Of a DNA stretch of 64,000 bases, positions 42,627 to 55,064 are shown piece after piece (positions within the stretch are counted from its first letter, which is position 1; the number at the start of each line of letters is the position of its first letter). Under the pieces are notes generated by a model. The model saw only the letters and a program-made list of their open reading frames with translations, ran no database searches and was not told the origin of the DNA. The stretch lies in the NCBI GenBank assembly GCA_033977485.1, contig CM066998.1:57502274-57566273 (forward strand), written 5' to 3'. The DNA is from Hydrangea macrophylla. Taxonomy: Eukaryota; Streptophyta; Magnoliopsida; Cornales; Hydrangeaceae. Made by a program: the position numbers and the translations under genes.

Positions 42627-42993
42627 GGGAAACTCAACATCTTAAACGGAGCCTTAATTTTCCAAAGAATGGATGATCATTTACAGGGGGGTAAGTTTTT
42701 ACTTTTTCAACGAGAGAACATTCGATGAAACTCAGACATCACTGGATTATCACAAACCCATTTATCAAGCCAACGAAAGGTAATCGAGCTACCACCCCCA
42801 TCATCCAACGACAACTATCGAAACCCACAAAGTTACTAAATATTAGGGATGTCAATGAAGTTTTTAAACTGTAATTTTTTCTTAGTGAAAAAATGACAGT
42901 GTTTTATTCCCAAAAATGCTACTCCCAAAGCAAACTAAAATACATTTTTTTAAAAAAATTAAAAAATTAAAGTTCACTTTATGGCCACACAAA

Positions 42994-43495
42994 TGTTGAA
43001 AAATAAACTTGATGTAGCCCAAAATATATTTATCATTATATGTGTAGTAGGCCCAATTGTAGGGTCTATAGTATCTAGAAGTCTCAAGAAAAAGTCTAGA
43101 ATAATCTTGTTGTTGGTAGTTGGATGTTGAGTTAATGCAGTAGTGGTCAAATAATTATAGTAGTTATAAGTTGGAGTAATAGTGGTAGTTGAGAGCTTCC
43201 TAGAATGTTCTCTTGGTTAGTATATATAGGTGAGTCCTCAAGTCATTTGTATCAAGCAAAAATTTGGAGATCAATACAAATATAAAGAAGCTCGATCTCT
43301 CCATATTAGTTCCTACTCTCTTCCAAAATATAAATTCCTCCTCACCTACTTCCAACAAAGTGGTATCAGAGCCAAAGTTCTCCTTCCAAACCCATGGCAA
43401 ACAATCCATACCAATCCCAAGTCCCAAAACTCACCCAAGAAAATTATGATAACTGGTCCATTCAAATGAAGGCCTTACTCAGCTCTCTCGATTTT
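42994..43495 (+). mobile_element. Truncated Ty1/copia element: LTR, primer-binding site and gag start
   Basis: A 364-bp LTR (42994-43357, TGTTG...CAACA) is followed by AAG and the primer-binding site TGGTATCAGAGC (43361-43372). A gag start follows at 43394: MANNPYQSQVPKLTQENYDN then WSIQMKALLSSLD, the DUF4219/UBN2-type N-terminus of copia gag. Homology stops abruptly near 43495 and AT-rich DNA follows. The rest of the element is gone. Confidence 0.75.
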
Positions 43496-43816
43496 CTTAA
43501 ATATGACTTAATAACTATATTAATTGATGTAGGTTAACCTACAATTTAAGGTTTTTTTCTTTAACGTATAGATAACATATATATATATATATATGAACAT
43601 ACATATACACAAAAAATTAAGGGTAATGTAAAAAAGGCAAAAGAGTAATTAGGTAACTCGATTTAACAAAAGAGTAATTTACAAAAAAATTAAGGATAAT
43701 TTGATTATTCAATTTGTAATTGTACATATTTTTTAAACTTTTAGGCTCTTTTCATTAAAGTGCGGATAAACTATATATATATATATAAATACACACACAC
43801 ACACGTATATATTATA

Positions 43817-44012
43817 CTCCCTCCATTCCAAAATAAGTGTACACCACCCTTTTGCACGTAGTTTAAGAAAATAATAACTTGTGGTGGATGTTAATCACTT
43901 TTTGGGGTGGCACATTATCAACCACACATTTTTGTCCAAAATAGAAAGTGGACACTTATTTTGGAACATCCAAAAAAAGGGAAGGTGGACACTTATTTTG
44001 GAACGGAGGGAG
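43817..44012. mobile_element. Stowaway (Tc1/mariner) MITE
   Basis: 196 bp with terminal inverted repeats starting CTCCCTCC(A/G)TTCCAAAATAAGTGT, flanked by the TA target duplication on both sides. This is the canonical plant Stowaway end. Confidence 0.9.
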
Positions 44013-44224
44013 TATAAAAAATGGTAATTTGGTAATTCGAATTAAAAAAAATTGTAATTTGTAAAAGTTATAAGGGTTATTAGATCATTCCATATAGGGA
44101 TATTAGGTCATAGACCCCTTAAAATTATGTGTTTTAGTAAAAAAAAACCCATGTTTTTTTGCAGTTTCATGAAAAGCCCTTCGCTACTTTTCGTATTTGA
44201 TGAAAAGCCCCTCCGCTCACATAT

Positions 44225-45360
44225 TATGTTACATTATCTGTGAACTTTAAATCATCATAACTCACTCATTTTTTGGTCCTTTTGGGTGATTTATTTTTTG
44301 ATATCATGTATTTTTTCGAGATCTACGCATTAGACTTGAAAGTTGTACAAAAAAAAAGTAATTTGGAACTTCATTTTTCATTTTATCTTTCAGATATATA
44401 ATATTATCTGTTGACACAAACAGATAACATTATTTGTCAACTTTAAACCACCATAACTTTATCAATTCTTGGGCTTTTTGGGTGATTTTTTTTTTGAATT
44501 CATGTATTTATTTGAGATCTACGCATTGGACTTGAAAGTTGTACAAAAAAAAACAATTAGGAACTTCGTTTTTCATTTTATCTTTCAGACACAAACAGAT
44601 GATATTATCTGTTTACACTAACAGATAATATTATTTGTCAACTTTAAACCACCATAACTTTATCAATTCTTGGGCTTTTTGGGTGATTTTTTTTTTGATT
44701 TCATGTATTTCCTTAAGCTCTACGCATCGGACTTGAAAGTTGTACAAAAAAAAAATAATTTGAAGCTTCGTTTTTCATTTTTATCTTTCAGACACAAACA
44801 GATAATGTTATTTGTTTACACTAACAGATAATATTATTTGTCAACTTTAAACCACCATAACTTTATCAATTCTTGGGCTTTTTGGGTGATTTTTTTTTTA
44901 TTTAATGTATTTCTTTAAGATCTACGCATCAGACTTGAAAGTTGTACAAAAAAAAAAAAAAATAATTTAGAACTTCGTTTTTCATTTTTATCTTTCAGAC
45001 ACAAACAGATAATATTATATGTTTACACTAACAGATAATATTATTTGTCAACTTTAAACCACCATAACTTTATCAATTCTTGGGCTTTTTGGATACATTT
45101 TTTTTTTTGATTTCATGTATTTCTTTGAGATCTACGCAATAGGCATGGAAATTTTAAGAAAAAAAGTCAAGTTGTAGCCTAATTTTGAGGTTTTATCTAT
45201 CTTACAGATAATATTATCTGTTATCTGTGTGTCTAACAGATAACATTATCCATCAACTTTAAACTTCCATAACTTTATCAATTCTTGGGTTTTTTGGGTG
45301 AATTTTTTTTTTTTTTTTTTATTTCGTGTATTTTTTTAAGATCTATGCATCTATGGTGCC
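44225..45360. repeat. Tandem array of about 200-bp units, six copies
   Basis: The anchor AACTTTAAA starts at 44242, 44439, 44640, 44843, 45050 and 45255, giving periods of 197 to 207 bases. Each unit has CCATAACTTTATCAATTCTTGGG, a T run, TTGAAAGTTGTAC with an A run, and one or two CAGATAAT(A)TTATCTG-like palindromes. The outer copies are more diverged. Non-coding. Confidence 0.85.
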
Positions 45361-47176
45361 AATTGTACGAAAGAAATATATTTTTATTATATGTATGCGA
45401 AAAAAATACAATTTTTCATATATGCTTGATGTTTAGTTTTTTTTTGTCCCAGTATTTCATGATTAACATTGAACTTGACTGATAGATCTCGTTTTGCTGA
45501 TTTCAAAACATCAAATTTTACGAAAAACGGACTTGTATAACAAAAGTTATAGCAATTTGAGTGTAAAAAAGGCCTGATGCGATAAAGAAAAGTAGCATGG
45601 GTTTTAGTTTTGAAGAGTTTTATTTGAGGGGGCTATGGCCGAATATACATATCATAATATAATAAAACAGTTTTTGGTCATTTAATTTAACAAATGGAAA
45701 TTTATAATTGTAAACACTTTAAACTTTAAGCTCTTTTTCTTTAAGGTATAGAAACAAAACAGTAATTTGTATAAGGCATAAGAGTAATTTGGCTATTCAA
45801 TTCATAATTGTACACACCTTTATTCAATTTTGGTATATAATATATTCAATATATATAATAATAATAATAATAATTTTTTGTAAGGCGTGTGTGTTATAAA
45901 ATCAAATGTCTAAGCATGTATGTAAATTTTATAGGTACACCTCACTTTTTCGAGGAAAAAAAAAACCAAAATCGTTTGTCAATAAATGACCAAAAAAGAT
46001 TGTGGAGATATATGGAATTGTATAGGATTTCAAAGGGGAAATGGTAAAAATGAACAATTCAAAAAATGACAAATAAGTATAAAATTAAAATTGGAAATCA
46101 TATTTAGCAATAAGAACAAAATTAACATTGGAAATCACATTTAGCCTCTTTTATTTAGGGTATATAGATACAGATATAGATTTATATAGGATATATAAAA
46201 CAAATGTTAGTGCTTAATTTGTTTGGGAAATAAAAAAAAAATAAAAAATAAAAAAAAAAAAAAAAAAAACCAAACAAGGCATAGCCGAATTTGGGTTGTG
46301 TTGTGCCTTGTTTGTGTTAGTGGTTTGTTTGGAAAAACCCAAAAAAATAAAAACAAAACCAAACAAAACACCAAATAAAACCAAACAAGCTAGTGACTTG
46401 TTTGGGAAGAACAAAAACACATACAAACCACAAAGCTAAAAAGCGGTTGTGCCATTACAATTGTTGACTTTTGGGTTTGTTCAACCAAATTAAAAATATT
46501 TGTAATTATTGCTTGAAAAGTTGATTGAATCATTATTAGAGGATTAAATATTTTTAAAAGTTGAATGAAATTATTAACATTTGTAATTATTGTTTGAAAA
46601 GTTGATTGAATCATCATTTCTAAAATAATTTAATTTTAAAAGTTGACCTAATAGTAATAAGGGTTGTTTTGTGGATGAAATGACCAACCTACTCTCACAA
46701 AATGACAAAAATATGAAAGCAATCATTCAAAGAGAAATGGAACAAGAAAGAAAAGTAAGGTAAAAATGTGATTTCAAACAAATCTAAAAATGACAAATTA
46801 GCACAAAATTGAAATTGCCCCCGACCCGATATATTTATTTTTTTAGAGGTAGAAATAGTGTAATTCTGTGCTTTTTTTTAGTACAAACAAATCTATCCCA
46901 TAATTTTTTCACGAAAATTTTGTAGTATAAGCTTAATTTTTTATTTATTTTTATCAATTTTACTTTGATATTTGTGTGGCAGTGCGTATCCAACTTTAAC
47001 TGGATTAGATTGTTTAAAATATTATAAAATATTAGCACAGTGGTTTAAAAGATTATAAGATATTACCAGATTATTAAAAGCTTTAAGTGTATCGGATTGT
47101 TTAAAAGATTATAAGTTATTTATGGGATAAATTAGTTTGTACAAAAAAATCACATAAAATTATACTATTTTTACCC
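45361..47176. other. Intergenic AT-rich stretch, no gene recognised
   Basis: Contains an (AAT)n run near 45860 and long A runs near 46225-46270. Short frames only. Confidence 0.6.
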
Positions 47177-47444
47177 AAAAAAATTCCAGTGGGGGCGCTG
47201 TCCCAAAACCCCCGTATAAGCTTTTGGTCCTATTGAACTACACTCCTGGGTCTATGGACACATAGTGTCATTTTGGGTTGGAAATAATATGATATTCTCA
47301 TTATGCCCTTGCAAAAAAATTCCAGTGGGGGCGCTGTCCCAAAACTCCCGTATAAGCTTCTGATCCCATTGAACTATCCTGGGTCTATGGACACATAGTG
47401 TCATTTTGGGCTGGAAATAATATGATATTCCCATTATGCCCTTG
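47177..47444. repeat. Tandem duplication, 136-bp period, two copies
   Basis: Both copies start AAAAAAATTCCAGTGGGGGCG and end CATTATGCCCTTG. Overlapping frames on the minus strand come from the repeat. Confidence 0.85.
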
Positions 47445-47815
47445 TTTATTTTGTAGTTCGCTGGATTTTGCATAATTTTCAAACTATAGGGTATAAATTG
47501 CCAAAATTAAAACCATAGGGACCAAATTATTACAACCCTTAAACTACAGGGGTGTAATTTGAAATTTACCCTAATAGTATCAAAGAAGAAGTAAAATTAC
47601 ACTAAAGGAGAAAGAAATTATAGGAATACCAAATAAGGACAATCAATTGGAATTTAACTATTCATGAGCCGTAAGAATGGTGTAGATTTTGCTCTCCATG
47701 AACTCAGCTTTGGCTGTCTATTAATTCGAGAGTAATAATATGCTTCCCGAATTCTATATTCCAAATGTTTATCAAAATATGTGGCAGTGATTAGTGGCGT
47801 AGACAGTCAATTATT

Positions 47816-49495
47816 TCAGTGGTGTCAATCATATATAACTTAGGTCCGGTTTGATGAAACTAAAAATTGGCACTAGAAATTAATTATTGAATTTTTAGTA
47901 CTGAAAATTTTAAGTTATTGAATTTGTGGTACTAAAAATAATATTTCAAGTATAGAAATAAACTACATTTAGTGATTGGTAGGTTTTTAACTTCTTTTTC
48001 AGTTAAATGATACATTATCAAAAGCACTAAAAAAGAGTACTGAATTTTTTTTTTTTTCGCATTTAAGTGGGTTATTAAACACACACTTAGTAATATAACA
48101 AAAGATATATTTGGGGAGAATGGGTTCGCATTTTACTTATGACCAAGCCAAATGATAAATTGATACCCTTAAATGTCAAAAATGACACACTTCCCTTTGT
48201 TTGACTTTTATTTCAGTGGGGTCATTATATATAGAAAAATAAGTGTAAATACCTACAACACTACATGTAATTTTTCTTCCTTGGAAATCTGAGTGGATTC
48301 AGTTGAACCCACTCATCAACATGTGGCCATGCCCTGGCGGTGATCCCATAGATCCTGATCAACATTCAAAATATATAATTTATTTCTCTCAATTCATTCC
48401 CTTTTCTTTCTTATTTCCTCATTGTTTTCCTTTTTAAATAAACACCGAAAAGTATTTTCTCTATGTTTTCCTTTTCCTTTTCTTCCTAGCTAAATCCAAG
48501 TACCAAGCAAAGAAAATATGTTCCTTTATTTCTTTAATAAGAAAAACGATGAGGAAAATTATATACATACAAAAAAGAGAATTAATTTATGAATAAATCT
48601 AATAGTTTGAATGTTGAGAGTATGTCATTTCCTTTCCTTTATTCATATGTAAAAATTACAAATTTTTAAAACTTTTACTTTTTCATGTTATTTAAGCACG
48701 AAGGAAAGCACGAAAGATCGAACTAATTTTCCTACTTATTTTTCTGTGGGTAAATTACAGCAGCACTCCCTGAACTATGATTGTTTTTCAATAACACCCC
48801 TAAACTTTAAAACTGAACAAACGCACCACCTAAACTATCATTTGTTGACACTAACACCCACTTCTTCAGGAGTGAGTTTGTTCATTTTGGATACTTCAAG
48901 AGTAAGCATGTTCAGTTTTAAAGTTTAGTGGGTGTTAATGAAAATTGGTCATAGTTTAGGAGGTGGTGCTGTAATTTACCCTTTTTCTTTTTTTTTTTTT
49001 TCCATACGAAATCCACTAATGAAACTGAACTTTTAAGTGAAATACTTTCTCTTGTTTGATGTGCTCTTATTTTTCGGATGCGAGGACAAATCGTTAAGCA
49101 TGTCCTCCGCGACTTCGGGATCAGTACCTATTGTCATTTTATCGGAGGATAATATGGGACAAACCCCGGGCATGTGCATCGACCCGTAACACACAAGTAA
49201 ATCAGTAAGGCAAGCTAGCGGTATAATCTGAACCCACACCAAGCTGGATATTGTCCATCTTTAGATCCATCCATCCAACTACCTTATTCGACTCATGGGG
49301 GGTTTTGAACCCCTGACCTCCTTTAGAGAGGCCAAACATTCTGGCCAAATCACTTGTATTTACCCATATGAAGTTTCAAACCCATAACCAAGGGGGTAGA
49401 ACTATCTTGGTTCACCTACCACTGGGATACAATAGGGGATTTGGTTATTGATGTGCTCTTATTAGTTGACATAGTTGTATAAATCTGCAAATTTG
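47816..49495. repeat. 1.7-kb unit, copy 3 of 4
   Basis: The counterpart of 9644-11327 in the second 6.1-kb copy. Non-coding. Confidence 0.6.
48748..48981. mobile_element. Foldback MITE, copy 3 of 4
   Basis: Same GGGTAAATTACAG arms as at 10571, at the matching position in the duplicate. Confidence 0.6.
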
Positions 49496-49586
49496 GTTAC
49501 AAAAATTTTTCAATTTTTTTTTTGGCCGAAGAAAATACAGAAGGAAACAAATCGCCGCCTTTTGTGGAAAAACTGCTTGCTCATAA

Positions 49587-50716
49587 GAGCATCAACAATG
49601 GGAAGCTTCCTAGGATAACGTAGGATAACTTTATCTTACAACCATTAACAACGTGGTTGTTTCACCTAATGTATATGATAGTAAAATTTAGGGAAACTTA
49701 ACTTTGTTGTAGCACTAATGTGACGACCAAGAGCCAATACACCTGAGGCAGGAAGGCCAAGATGGATGGGTGTGAGGTTAGGTGTGGGGGCTTGTCCCAT
49801 CACCTGGGGTGAAGTCTCTGGACTTGTTTATAAGGATTAATCGCCCCGCTATATGCAATAAGACCTTTTCAAACCGTGAGGGTGCTAAATACGAAAGTAC
49901 TCCATAGTTACGCGTGCTGTTGCCAGAGCGTACTAGGGATGAGTGACCCCCTGTGATGTTTTTAGTGCTTAGGCCCAAAGCGGATAATATTGTTGCTAGA
50001 CGGGGAGGTGGGTCGTTATAATGGTATCAAAGCGGAAACCCTGCTGGAAGTTTGGGGCAGGTCCCACACGAGGACGTGTGGCCCTTAAGGAGGGTGGATT
50101 GTGACGACCAAGAGCCAAATACTTCTGATCCAGGAAGGCCAAGATGGATGAGGTGATGTTAGGTGTGGGGGCTTGTCCTACATTGCCTGGGATGACTTGT
50201 TTATAAGGATTAATCGCGCCCTCTATATGCAACAAGGCCTTTTAAAACCGTGAGGGAGCTAAACACGAGAGAACTGTGCAGTTAAGCGTGCTACTGCTAG
50301 AGCAGTACCAGGGATGGATGACCCCTGGGAAGTTCTTAGTATTTAGGCCCAAAGCGGACAATATTGTTGCTAGACGGGGAGGTGGGTCGTTACAATTAAG
50401 TTTCTGCTAATGTAGACAAGATGTGCCGCCCAAGTTAAAACGGCACATGATGTGCCGCCACAATGTCAAATGACACAAAATATGCCGCCCCTTATTGCTC
50501 ACGGCACTTCATGTGCCACCCACTCCACATTGTGCCACATGAAACACATGGCACATGATGAGCCGCATGAGGTTAACGACACATGATATACCACCCCCCA
50601 TTGCTCACGGCAAATGATGTACCACCCCATGTATTCCCACTACTAAAACCTTCTCCCCTATATAATAATTTAGGCTAAGCTTAAGTTTAAGTTTCAGCTT
50701 ACTACTGTGAATGCTC
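49587..50716. mobile_element. Tourist-like MITE, copy 2, hosting a Cassandra TRIM
   Basis: GAGCATCAACAATGGG terminus, TAA target duplication on both sides, same nested layout as 11417-12555. Confidence 0.7.
49719..50394 (+). mobile_element. Cassandra-type TRIM, copy 2
   Basis: LTRs 49719-50020 and 50100-50394, both beginning TGTGACGACC. The primer-binding-like TGGTATCAAAGC is at 50022-50033 and the purine tract lies before 50100. The 5S-derived stretch is around 50275-50335 (CAGTTAAGCGTGCTACTG, CCAGGGATGGATGACC). Its place in the same MITE site shows it was copied with the 6.1-kb block. Confidence 0.85.
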
Positions 50717-51050
50717 TAAGCGCTTGCATTACTTGACCAGTAAAAAAGAAGAAAAGTAGCCAAAAGCAATTAAAGTTGATAGTGATTGCCTGATTAGAGT
50801 ATTTAAGGCAGACAGACACAGTCGTTGGTAATATTTTTTATAGGCGCATTTTCATTTGGTTTTCCGACCTTATGTAGTGGGCGCAAGGTGGTTTTCAAAC
50901 ACCATGCGCTATAGGAGAGACAGAGACAGATTTGGAAAAAAACCATGGTGACTTTATAATCGTGGTTTTGTGAGTTTCAAATTTTTATAGTATTAGTTAT
51001 AATTTTTTGTTATAGTAGTTACAATTTTCGTTAATAGATTACAGTTTTTG

Positions 51051-52714
51051 TCAGTGGTGTCAATCATAACTTAGGTCCGGTTTGATAACACTAAAAATTG
51101 GGACTCGAAATTAATTATTGAATTTTTAGCACTGAAAATTTTAAGATACTAAATTTGTATTACTGAAAAATAATGTAAGTATAGAAATAGATTATATTTT
51201 GTTAGAGTTTTTAGTAAGTTTTTAGCTTCTTTTTCAGTTAAATGATACATTATCAAAAGCATTAGAAAAAAAAGTGCTGAAATTTTTTATTTTACGCACT
51301 TAATTGGATTATTAAACACACTTAGTATCGTAACAAAAGATATATTTGGGGAGAATGGGTTCAGTTATGACAAATTCACACCCTAAATGTCAAAATGACA
51401 CACTTCTCTTTGTTTGGCTATTATTTCATTGGGGTCAATATAGAAAAATAAGCGTGAATACATACAATGCTACATGTAATTTTTCTTCCCTGGAAATCTG
51501 AGTAGGTTCAGTTGAACCCACACATCAACATGTGGCCATGCCACTGGCAGTGATCCCATTGAGTTTTCCTTATCAACATTCAAAATATATAATTCATTTC
51601 TCAAATCATTCCTTTTCTTTCTTATTTCCTTCTTAAACAAACAACAAAAAGTATTTTGTTGATGTTTTCCTTTTTTCTTTTCTTCCCTAGTTAAATCCAA
51701 GTACCCTGCAAAGAAAATATTTTTCTTTATTTGTTCAATTAGAAAAATAATGAAGAAATAATATATATACAAAAAAGAGAATAAATTTATGAATAAATCT
51801 AACAGTTTAAATGTTGAGAGTTATTTCATTTCCTTTAATCATATGTAAAAATTATACATTTCAAAAAACTTTTACTTTTTCATGTTATTTAAGCATGAAG
51901 GAAAACACGAAAGATTGAACTAATTTTCCTACGTATTTTCCTGTGGGTAAGTTACAGTAACACTCCCTGAACTGTGACCGTTTTTCACTAACACCACATA
52001 AATTTTAATACTTAATAAACACACCACCTAAACTATCATTTGTTGACACTAACAGTACCCCCTTCATCAGGGGTGAGTTCGCTCAATTTGGATAGTTCAA
52101 GAGTGAGTCTATTCAGTTTTAAAGATTAGGGAGTATTAGTGAAAAATGGTCATAGTTCAGGAGGTGGTGCTTTAAGTTACCCTTTTTCTTTCTATTTTTT
52201 TTTCCTCCGAAATTCATGAATCAAACTGAACTTTTAAGTGAAATACTTTCTCTCATTTGATGTGCTCTTATTTTTTCGGATACGAGGACAAATCCCTTAA
52301 CCTGTTATCTGCTACTTCTGAATCAGTATATATTGTCGTTTTATCGGAATAGAACATGGGGGCAAACAACGGGTATATGCATCGACCTCACAACACACGG
52401 ACCAGGTAATCAGGGAGGCAAACTAGCAGTAAGATATGAACCCGGCCACATCAAGCTGGGATATTATCCATCTTGATATTCATCCCTCCAACTAGCTTAC
52501 ATGACCTCTAGGGTGTTTCGATCCTCTGACCTCCCTTAGGGAGGCCAAAGCTCTAGCTAAATCCGTTATATTTATTCGTGTGAAGTTTAAAACCCAAGAT
52601 AAAAGAAGTAGAACTCCTCTGTTTTGGTCCGCCTACCACTAAAGTATATACAGGGGATTTGGTTATTGGTGTGCTCTTATTTGTTGACTTAGTTGTACGA
52701 ATCCGCAAATCTGG
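51051..52714. repeat. 1.7-kb unit, copy 4 of 4
   Basis: The counterpart of 12852-14526. Non-coding. Confidence 0.6.
51945..52182. mobile_element. Foldback MITE, copy 4 of 4
   Basis: Arms GGGTAAGTTACAG and GTTACCC, matching the copy at 13764. Confidence 0.6.
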
Positions 52715-53005
52715 TAGTGTCCCGGAAAAAATGAGAAGAAAGTAAAGGAGGTGATGGTGATGGGAGTGAAACTATCAAATTTTCGTTTGTTGTTTTGACA
52801 CGGCACTAGAAATTGAGGTTGGCCGAAGACCTACCAGTTGTGCTTACTTTTCAATTTTGGTTTCATTGACTCAAGTCTGGAGAAGGTTTTCGTGTGTAAC
52901 TTTTTGTAACTTCTTGGAACTCGGATCATGCGTACGTTAGTAGTCACCATTCCACATAAGAATTGTGTCACTCCATGACATTATATCATACCATATTAAA
53001 AACTA

Positions 53006-53299
53006 GGTTAAATTGCAATTTTCGTTTTTGAAAGTTTAGATGGTTTCACAATTTAAATCATAAAATTTTAAATGTTGTATTTTGGTACTTATGATATTAC
53101 AACTGTAGTAAAAAAGTCAAATTAGCCCTTCACTTACAAATAATTACATCATTAAAAGTAAAAATCTCTTTGTAAAAAGTTTTTGAGAGACCAAATTACA
53201 ACTCATCCCAAATTTTAGGGATCAAATTGCCCTATTTAAAACTTTAGAGTTTAAAGTGTCAAACCACTAGACTTTAGGGGAGAAAAGTGCAATTTACCC
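53006..53299. mobile_element. Second foldback element, copy 2 of 2
   Basis: Counterpart of 14816-15112 with several small indels that shorten the left arm. Confidence 0.55.
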
Positions 53300-53639
53300 T
53301 AATAGCTAATTTTATAAAATGGACATTTAACGTTAAATCCATGATTCTGAACTTAAAAGTCTAAAGGATCTTTAAAATTCACAGCTTTATGAAAAATCAC
53401 TGCTTACATGCATTATAGTGAATTTGTGAAATTTCACAAAACTATTTTTGTAAAATTCTTAGTTTTGTGAATTTTAAAATATAGGTGCAGTGACTTTTCA
53501 CTAAAGTAGTTTTTTTTGTTGGACATATGCCATACACGAATCATAAAATATCCTTATTATTAACTAGCCCTTTTATAAATTGCATTGCTTTCAACAAAAT
53601 TAAACAAAAAATTATTAAAGCGTAGAATTTCAAAGAAAT

Positions 53640-53838
53640 AAAATTCGCCTCACTAGTGCGATCTTTCTACCAGATCGATCGGTTACAGGTGCCCCATAGG
53701 CCAGACTTTCCATCTGTTAGGCCAACAAGCTCATAAATCGGGCTTGGATCATGTTCTGGACATTCCACAAGGTAAGGCCAGGTCGTTCCTCGAATGTACC
53801 GAAAAAGTACCGGTTGAAGCATTGCAACATGCACTACT
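53640..53838 (-). pseudogene. DUF26 exon fragment, cut by the Tekay element
   Basis: Nearly identical to 15440-15649 on the minus strand (RYFFGTFEERPGL, LWNVQNM in one frame). The homology ends exactly where the Tekay LTR begins, so the rest of the exon should resume to the right of the window. Confidence 0.65.
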
Positions 53839-53920
53839 TGTAATACCCTGTATTTTCAATATTTATTTAATACAGAGAGATTCTATATACTTCCTTTGAC
53901 CATTCATAAAATTTAATCTT

Positions 53921-54113
53921 CGATCGATCGAAGCTCGTTCGAGCGATCGAGCACCTTAAGTTCAAGCGATCGAACCCTGTTCGAGCGATCGAAACCCTAC
54001 CGACCTGAATTTAATACGTGGTCCCCATTTCAATCGATCAAACCCTTTTCAATCGATCATAACCTGGCCGATCTGAGTTCGAGCGATCGAACTGCTTTCG
54101 ATCGATCGAACAT
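53921..54113. repeat. CGATCGA palindrome cluster in the LTR, before the TATA box
   Basis: About ten copies of a GTTCGAGCGATCGAA-like or TTTCAATCGATCAAA-like motif occur in under 200 bases, many self-complementary. They lie upstream of the TATA box, in U3. Confidence 0.8.
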
Positions 54114-54169
54114 AGAATTATCAGAATTTCAGTTTCTGCGCAAATGCTGCCACCTTGCCCTCCCATTCT

Positions 54170-54178
54170 CTATATATA
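54170..54178 (+). promoter_or_regulatory. TATA box of the Tekay LTR
   Basis: CTATATATAC follows a CCTCCCATTCT stretch and is kept in the right LTR at 62504-62512. Transcription would start near 54200. Confidence 0.6.
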
Positions 54179-54598
54179 CAATTGTTTCGTGGGTGTGGGA
54201 GAGTTTGCTGAACTCTTGTGATTTGAGAGAAGATTGTGAGTGTGTTTATATATATATACACATACATCCTCATAAATATATATATCTATACACACATCCA
54301 TACATATATATATAATTTCTGTGGGAGAGAGAGAAGCAGAAAAGAAGAAGAACAAGAAGGAGGCCGAGGAGAGACAGAGAGAGAGAGGACAGAGACAGAG
54401 GAGAAAGAGAAGAGGCCACCATTAAAGCTCCGGGAGCTCAAAGCTTCGCCTAACGCGTCCTTAGCACCCTAAGTGAGTTTTAACTCACTCGGTAGTCTTA
54501 ATATAATGTTTTACGAGTTTTTGGTATGTTTAGGAGTATTAAAAACGTCCCTAAGACGTCCATTTATGTGCTGTTCAGAATCTGCTGGAGAAGACGAC

Positions 54599-54752
54599 GT
54601 TCGAGCGATCGAGCAGAGCTCAATCGATCGAAGGTCCAATCGTCGAGCGATCGAGCAGAGTTCAATCGATCGAAGGTTCGATCGATCGAACTGCTTTCAA
54701 GCGATCGAACTTCATTTTTCTTCGATCGATCGAAATGACTTCAATCGATCGA
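54599..54752. repeat. CGATCGA palindrome cluster in the LTR, after the TATA box
   Basis: A GAGCGATCGAGCAGAG unit and TTCAATCGATCGAAGG alternate twice, followed by three more TCGATCGA copies. It lies in the transcribed part of the LTR. Confidence 0.8.
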
Positions 54753-55064
54753 GAAATGCAGAACATGGTTTATTTCTTTAGTTTATGTTATATGAGGTTC
54801 GAATACTCGATTTACGATTCGGACTTCTATTATGCGATTATGGGTTTAGTAGGGAGAATGTGACAACACAGATAAGTATAATTAAGAATAATGGATTAAT
54901 ACAGTAACGTTAGATATATGCGGTTCATGTCTGAGTTCGATATCCGTTTATTTCAATCAGAGTAGTCAGGCCACATGGGAAGTCATGTATCGATAGAAGT
55001 ACGGCGTTTAGGTAGGTTTGATAAGTTCTGGATATGGTACGTGGGCGGATGCCTGGTCATGATA

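Larger units (their letters stand above)
47691..53838. repeat. 6.1-kb direct repeat, copy 2
   Basis: Colinear with 9516-15649, including every nested MITE and the Cassandra TRIM. It is cut at its right side by the Tekay element, so its original extent is longer than visible. Confidence 0.85.

Noticed and set aside
53921..54752. Resemblance of GCGATCGA to the cyanobacterial HIP1 octamer
   Set aside because: The context is a plant retrotransposon LTR. HIP1 is GCGATCGC, and the flanks here do not match.
54473..54781. 102-codon frame in the Tekay LTR, repeated at 62809-63117
   Set aside because: The product is mostly a translation of the CGATCGA palindromes and is interrupted elsewhere. I treat it as LTR sequence.
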